From DATLBY01 sp035526665 (GTDB lineage: Bacteria; Acidobacteriota; Terriglobia; Bryobacterales; Bryobacteraceae): a DNA stretch of 16,382 nucleotides. Location of the stretch: NCBI GenBank assembly GCA_035526665.1, contig DATLBY010000415.1, positions 1-16,382 on the forward strand. The letters run 5' to 3'. How positions within the stretch are numbered: the first letter of the stretch is position 1; each line of letters begins with the position of its first letter. The position numbers and the translations under genes were made by a program. The notes beneath the pieces were generated by a model, which was not told the origin of the DNA, did no database searches, and saw only the letters and a program-made list of their open reading frames with translations. This document shows, in pieces, positions 13,742-16,382 of this stretch.

Positions 13742-14999
13742 TCCGGAAGCGATGAAACGCGTCTCGCTTTCTCTCTGGATTTTCCTCGGCATGGCTGTTG
13801 GAATTCTCCTCGGCCTGGCTGTTCCAGCGTTTGCCGTAAAGCTTGCGCCGGTCAGCAACGTGTTTCTACGATTGATCAAATCCATCATTGCCCCGCTGCT
13901 GTTCGGGACGCTGGTGTCCGGCATTGCGGGAACCGGCAGCGTAAAAGCGATGGGCCGCATAGGGGTCAAGGCGATCGTCTACTTTGAAATCGTGACCACC
14001 ATCGCTCTCATCATCGGACTGGTGGCTGTCAACGTGGCTCGACCCGGTGAAGGCATGAAAATCGAGAGGACGGCCGACGAGTCGAGTTTGCCGCAGGTCA
14101 AAACGGATATCGCGACCCTCCTCGAGCATACGTTCCCTACCAGCATTATCGACGCCATGGCTCGTGGTGAAGTGCTGCAGATCGTCGTGTTTTCGTTTCT
14201 GTTTGGAGCTGCCTGCGCCTCTATCGGGACGGCGGCCCGCCCAGTGACGGAGTTCGCGGCGTCGCTGGCGGAGGCAATGTTCCGCTACACCCGGATCGTG
14301 ATGTACTTCGCGCCGTTCGGCGTCGCGGCGGCCATGGCTGTCACCGTGGGGAGCAAAGGGGTGGGTGTTCTCTTCGGCCTGGGTAAACTAATCCTTACCG
14401 CATTTGTGGCGCAGGCTTTCTTTGTGATCTTCGTGCTCGGGGCCGTGATTGCGCTTTTCCGCATCCCGCTGCGTCCGTTCATCGCCGCCGTTCGCGAGCC
14501 CTTCCTGATCGCATTCTCAACTGCCGCCAGCGAAGCAGCTCTTCCTCGCGCCCTGGAGAACATGGAGCGCTTCGGTGTTCCCAAACATATTGTCGCCTTC
14601 GTACTGCCCACCGGCTACAGCTTCAACCTGGACGGGACCACGCTCTACCTGTCACTCGCGTCCATCTTTGTCGCGCAGGCTGCCGGCATCCACATGCCGC
14701 TCAACCAGCAGATTATGATGATGCTCACCCTGATGCTCACCAGCAAAGGAGTAGCCGGCGTTCCCCGGGCGGCGCTAGTGATCCTGGCGGGTACACTCGC
14801 GAGCTTCCACCTGCCCGCTGAAGGCGCCTCGGTTCTGCTGGGGATCGACGCGATCATGGACATGGCGCGGACGAGTGTCAACGTACTTGGGAACTGCCTG
14901 GCAACAGCGGTGGTCGCCCGCTGGGAAGGATTTGAAGTAGGAAAGATTTTTTCGGATGGATCGGCCCCGCAGGCCATTGTCGAGGTTCCCGCGGAGTGA
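13731..14999 (+). CDS. Dicarboxylate/amino acid:cation symporter (SLC1/DAACS family)
   Basis: Inner-membrane secondary transporter of 422 residues with about eight hydrophobic helices plus two hairpins, an elevator-type fold. Family motifs are PTGYSFNLDGTTLY (293-306), SKGVAGVP (338-345) and DAIMDMARTSVNVLGN (373-388). Relative to archaeal GltPh, the ligand positions Asp394 and Arg397 are kept (Asp377, Arg380), which favours aspartate/glutamate. Its sodium ligand Asp405 is replaced by Asn388, as in DctA-type dicarboxylate carriers. The substrate is therefore an acidic amino acid or a C4 acid, and coupling may be by protons. The GTG at 13731 overlaps nadK by 11 bases; ATG 13752 is an alternative start. 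It is an unusual passenger in this housekeeping cluster. Confidence 0.88.
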   Translation: MSDDPEAMKRVSLSLWIFLGMAVGILLGLAVPAFAVKLAPVSNVFLRLIKSIIAPLLFGTLVSGIAGTGSVKAMGRIGVKAIVYFEIVTTIALIIGLVAVNVARPGEGMKIERTADESSLPQVKTDIATLLEHTFPTSIIDAMARGEVLQIVVFSFLFGAACASIGTAARPVTEFAASLAEAMFRYTRIVMYFAPFGVAAAMAVTVGSKGVGVLFGLGKLILTAFVAQAFFVIFVLGAVIALFRIPLRPFIAAVREPFLIAFSTAASEAALPRALENMERFGVPKHIVAFVLPTGYSFNLDGTTLYLSLASIFVAQAAGIHMPLNQQIMMMLTLMLTSKGVAGVPRAALVILAGTLASFHLPAEGASVLLGIDAIMDMARTSVNVLGNCLATAVVARWEGFEVGKIFSDGSAPQAIVEVPAE

Positions 15000-15017
15000 T
15001 CCCTTAAACTGGTGTAA

Positions 15018-15914
15018 ATGCGTATCGCCGACATTTTGAGCGCCGGTCGGCCCGTTTTCTCCTTCGAATTCTTTCCTCCGAAGAGCGATGAGGCCGTCAG
15101 GCAGTTGGAAACGACCATCACCGAACTGCAGCCGCTTGCTCCGGAATTCGTATCCGTGACGTATGGCGCCGGAGGATCTACCCGCGATCGCACGATCGAC
15201 CTGGTTACCCGGATCAAGCGCGACACCGGCATCGAAGCCATGGCGCATCTGACCTGCGTGGGTTCAACCAGGGAAGACCTCAAACTGGTGCTCGACCGGC
15301 TGGTGGAGGCCGGCGTCGAGAATGTGCTCGCACTGCGCGGCGACCCTCCTAAGGGCGAGAGGTCGTTTGTCCCCACCGAGGGCGGCTTCCGCTATGCGAA
15401 TGAGTTGGTCCGCTTTATCGAAGAGCTGCATCCCGGACAGCTGTGTATCGGAGGCGCGGGGTACCCCGAGAAGCACATCGAGTGCGGCAATCCCGCCGTC
15501 GATCTCGCGAATTTGCGGCGAAAGGTCGAAGAGGGCGCGCAGTTCATCATCACGCAATTATTCTTCGATAATCGCCGCTACTTTGAGTTCGTCGATGTGG
15601 CCCGCGCCAACGGCATTAAAGTGCCCATCATTCCCGGTATCATGCCGATCACCAACGCCGCGCAGGTCGAGCGTTTTACCGTGGCTTGCGGAGCGACGCT
15701 GCCCTTCCGGCTGGCGGCCGAACTCGATCGCCGCCGCGAGGATGCCCAGTCTGTTTTTCAACTCGGTGTCGCGCATGCGACTGCTCAATGCCTGGAGCTG
15801 TTGCAAGGCGGCGCGCCCGGAATTCACTTCTACACCTTGAATCGGAGCACGGCGACGCGCGAGATACTCACCGCCATCCGCACGGTAGGCCGGTGCGGGG
15901 TCGCCCGCGTCTAG
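15018..15914 (+). CDS. metF: 5,10-methylenetetrahydrofolate reductase
   Basis: 298-residue flavoenzyme reducing methylene-THF to methyl-THF for methionine synthesis, of the short bacterial type without the eukaryotic regulatory domain. Motifs in order are FSFEFFPPKSDE (14-25, catalytic Glu17), SVTYGAGGST (46-55), ALRGDPPKG (105-113, Asp109 near the flavin), GGAGYPEKH (145-153), ITQLFFDN (178-185, Gln180), IIPGIMPI and HFYTLNRS near the end. It follows the symporter by 18 bases on the same strand with no visible terminator, so it is probably co-transcribed with the xseB-nadK cluster. The ribosome binding site is weak. No SAM riboswitch or other methionine-control element fits in the short gap. 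Confidence 0.94.
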   Translation: MRIADILSAGRPVFSFEFFPPKSDEAVRQLETTITELQPLAPEFVSVTYGAGGSTRDRTIDLVTRIKRDTGIEAMAHLTCVGSTREDLKLVLDRLVEAGVENVLALRGDPPKGERSFVPTEGGFRYANELVRFIEELHPGQLCIGGAGYPEKHIECGNPAVDLANLRRKVEEGAQFIITQLFFDNRRYFEFVDVARANGIKVPIIPGIMPITNAAQVERFTVACGATLPFRLAAELDRRREDAQSVFQLGVAHATAQCLELLQGGAPGIHFYTLNRSTATREILTAIRTVGRCGVARV

Positions 15915-15938
15915 CCCGTCTGGGTATATCATGTGGCT

Positions 15939-16382
15939 GTGCGCCACCTAACTTACATTCTGCCCATTGCCTGGTTGTTCACGATTCCCGTCTACGCCCA
16001 GCAGCCGCCGGAAGCGCCTCGTCCGCCGCAGCGGCAGCCGCCAGCGCCCAAAAACCTGAAACTTCTGAAGCCGGAGGAGATCCGGACTACCATGCAGGCC
16101 TTTCGCGTGGCTTTGGGAGTGCCGTGCACCGGCTGTCACGTGCAGGGCGACTTCGCCAGCGATGCCAACCGCCATAAGGAGATTGCGCGCAAGATGATTG
16201 TGATGACGCGCGATATCAACGCTCAATTCGGCGATGCAAAGACCCATGTGACCTGCTACACGTGTCATCGTGGAGCAGAGGACCCCTTGACGGCTCCCCC
16301 TGCCGCCACTGCTGGAGCCGCAACCCAGCCGGGCGCTCCACGTAGCGCTGGCGCATCGGCCACTCCCGCCGGCACGACACTC
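15939..16382 (+). CDS. Secreted diheme cytochrome c (photosynthetic reaction centre cytochrome-type), 3' end outside window
   Basis: The frame is open from GTG 15939 (or GTG 15933) to the window end without a stop, so at least 148 residues. A Sec signal (RHLTYILPIAWLFTIPVYAQ) leads to a Pro/Gln-rich linker. Two heme sites follow: CTGCH (Cys63-His67) and CYTCH (Cys106-His110). Each is preceded by a helix with a candidate Met axial ligand (Met52 in TTMQAFRVALG; Met86 or Met89 in ARKMIVMTRD), the repeat pattern of the reaction-centre cytochrome family. The rest is an Ala/Pro/Thr-rich tail. Such proteins are frequent in non-phototrophic Acidobacteriota and probably move electrons in the periplasm. 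The ATG at 15931 is out of frame and stops after six codons. No clear ribosome binding site is seen. Confidence 0.82.
   Translation, partial: MRHLTYILPIAWLFTIPVYAQQPPEAPRPPQRQPPAPKNLKLLKPEEIRTTMQAFRVALGVPCTGCHVQGDFASDANRHKEIARKMIVMTRDINAQFGDAKTHVTCYTCHRGAEDPLTAPPAATAGAATQPGAPRSAGASATPAGTTL

Noticed and set aside
15931..15951. ATG 15931 as start of the cytochrome
   Set aside because: It is in another frame and meets a stop after six codons; GTG 15939 opens the heme-bearing frame with a signal peptide.

Overview
The window looks like chromosomal DNA from a GC-rich (roughly 60%) Gram-negative bacterium. It fits best with Acidobacteriota, near Solibacter/Bryobacter. That placement is an inference from the gene families present: an M14 peptidase of the long acidobacterial type, a diheme reaction-centre-type cytochrome c, Tat-exported sugar enzymes, a small glycine-zipper exported protein, and a sigma-54 promoter. 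No marker gene in the window proves it. No phage, transposon, CRISPR array or plasmid feature is visible, and every stretch of 300 bases carries a gene.

Layout from left to right. (1) 2-3705, plus strand: the 3' part of an M14 carboxypeptidase-like gene is translationally coupled to a class I methyltransferase. A small exported Gly/Asn/Tyr-rich protein follows. (2) 3706-5947: fabG (minus) and ubiD (plus) diverge from a 58-bp spacer. (3) 5955-8250, minus strand: a Tat-exported TIM-barrel sugar isomerase/epimerase-like gene, a Tat-exported enolase-superfamily (mandelate racemase/dehydratase-like) gene and tRNA-His(GTG) sit in a row. The likely tRNA promoter lies inside the end of the preceding coding sequence. 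(4) 8308-9733, plus strand: an exported SUMF1-fold protein without the full catalytic cysteine pair, then a small exported protein behind a near-perfect sigma-54 promoter. (5) 9743-10927, minus strand: a subtilisin-type protease without a signal peptide. (6) 11028-15914, plus strand: a tightly packed housekeeping cluster xseB-ispA-tlyA-nadK-(SLC1-type symporter)-metF, with four overlapping gene junctions. (7) 15939-end: a secreted diheme cytochrome c that runs off the window.

The cluster in region 6 serves DNA repair, isoprenoid precursors, rRNA methylation, NADP supply, organic acid or amino acid uptake, and one-carbon metabolism. The xseB-ispA-tlyA-nadK order resembles the conserved bacterial arrangement, but xseA and dxs are absent from it. 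The two Tat-targeted enzymes in region 3 probably act outside the cytoplasm on a sugar or sugar acid.

I did not find a clear new multi-gene defence or biosynthetic system. The most interesting loci are the sigma-54-driven small exported protein with an inverted repeat overlapping its promoter and ribosome binding site, the enolase-superfamily enzyme with His where the first metal-binding Asp is expected, and the tRNA-His gene compressed between two protein genes.
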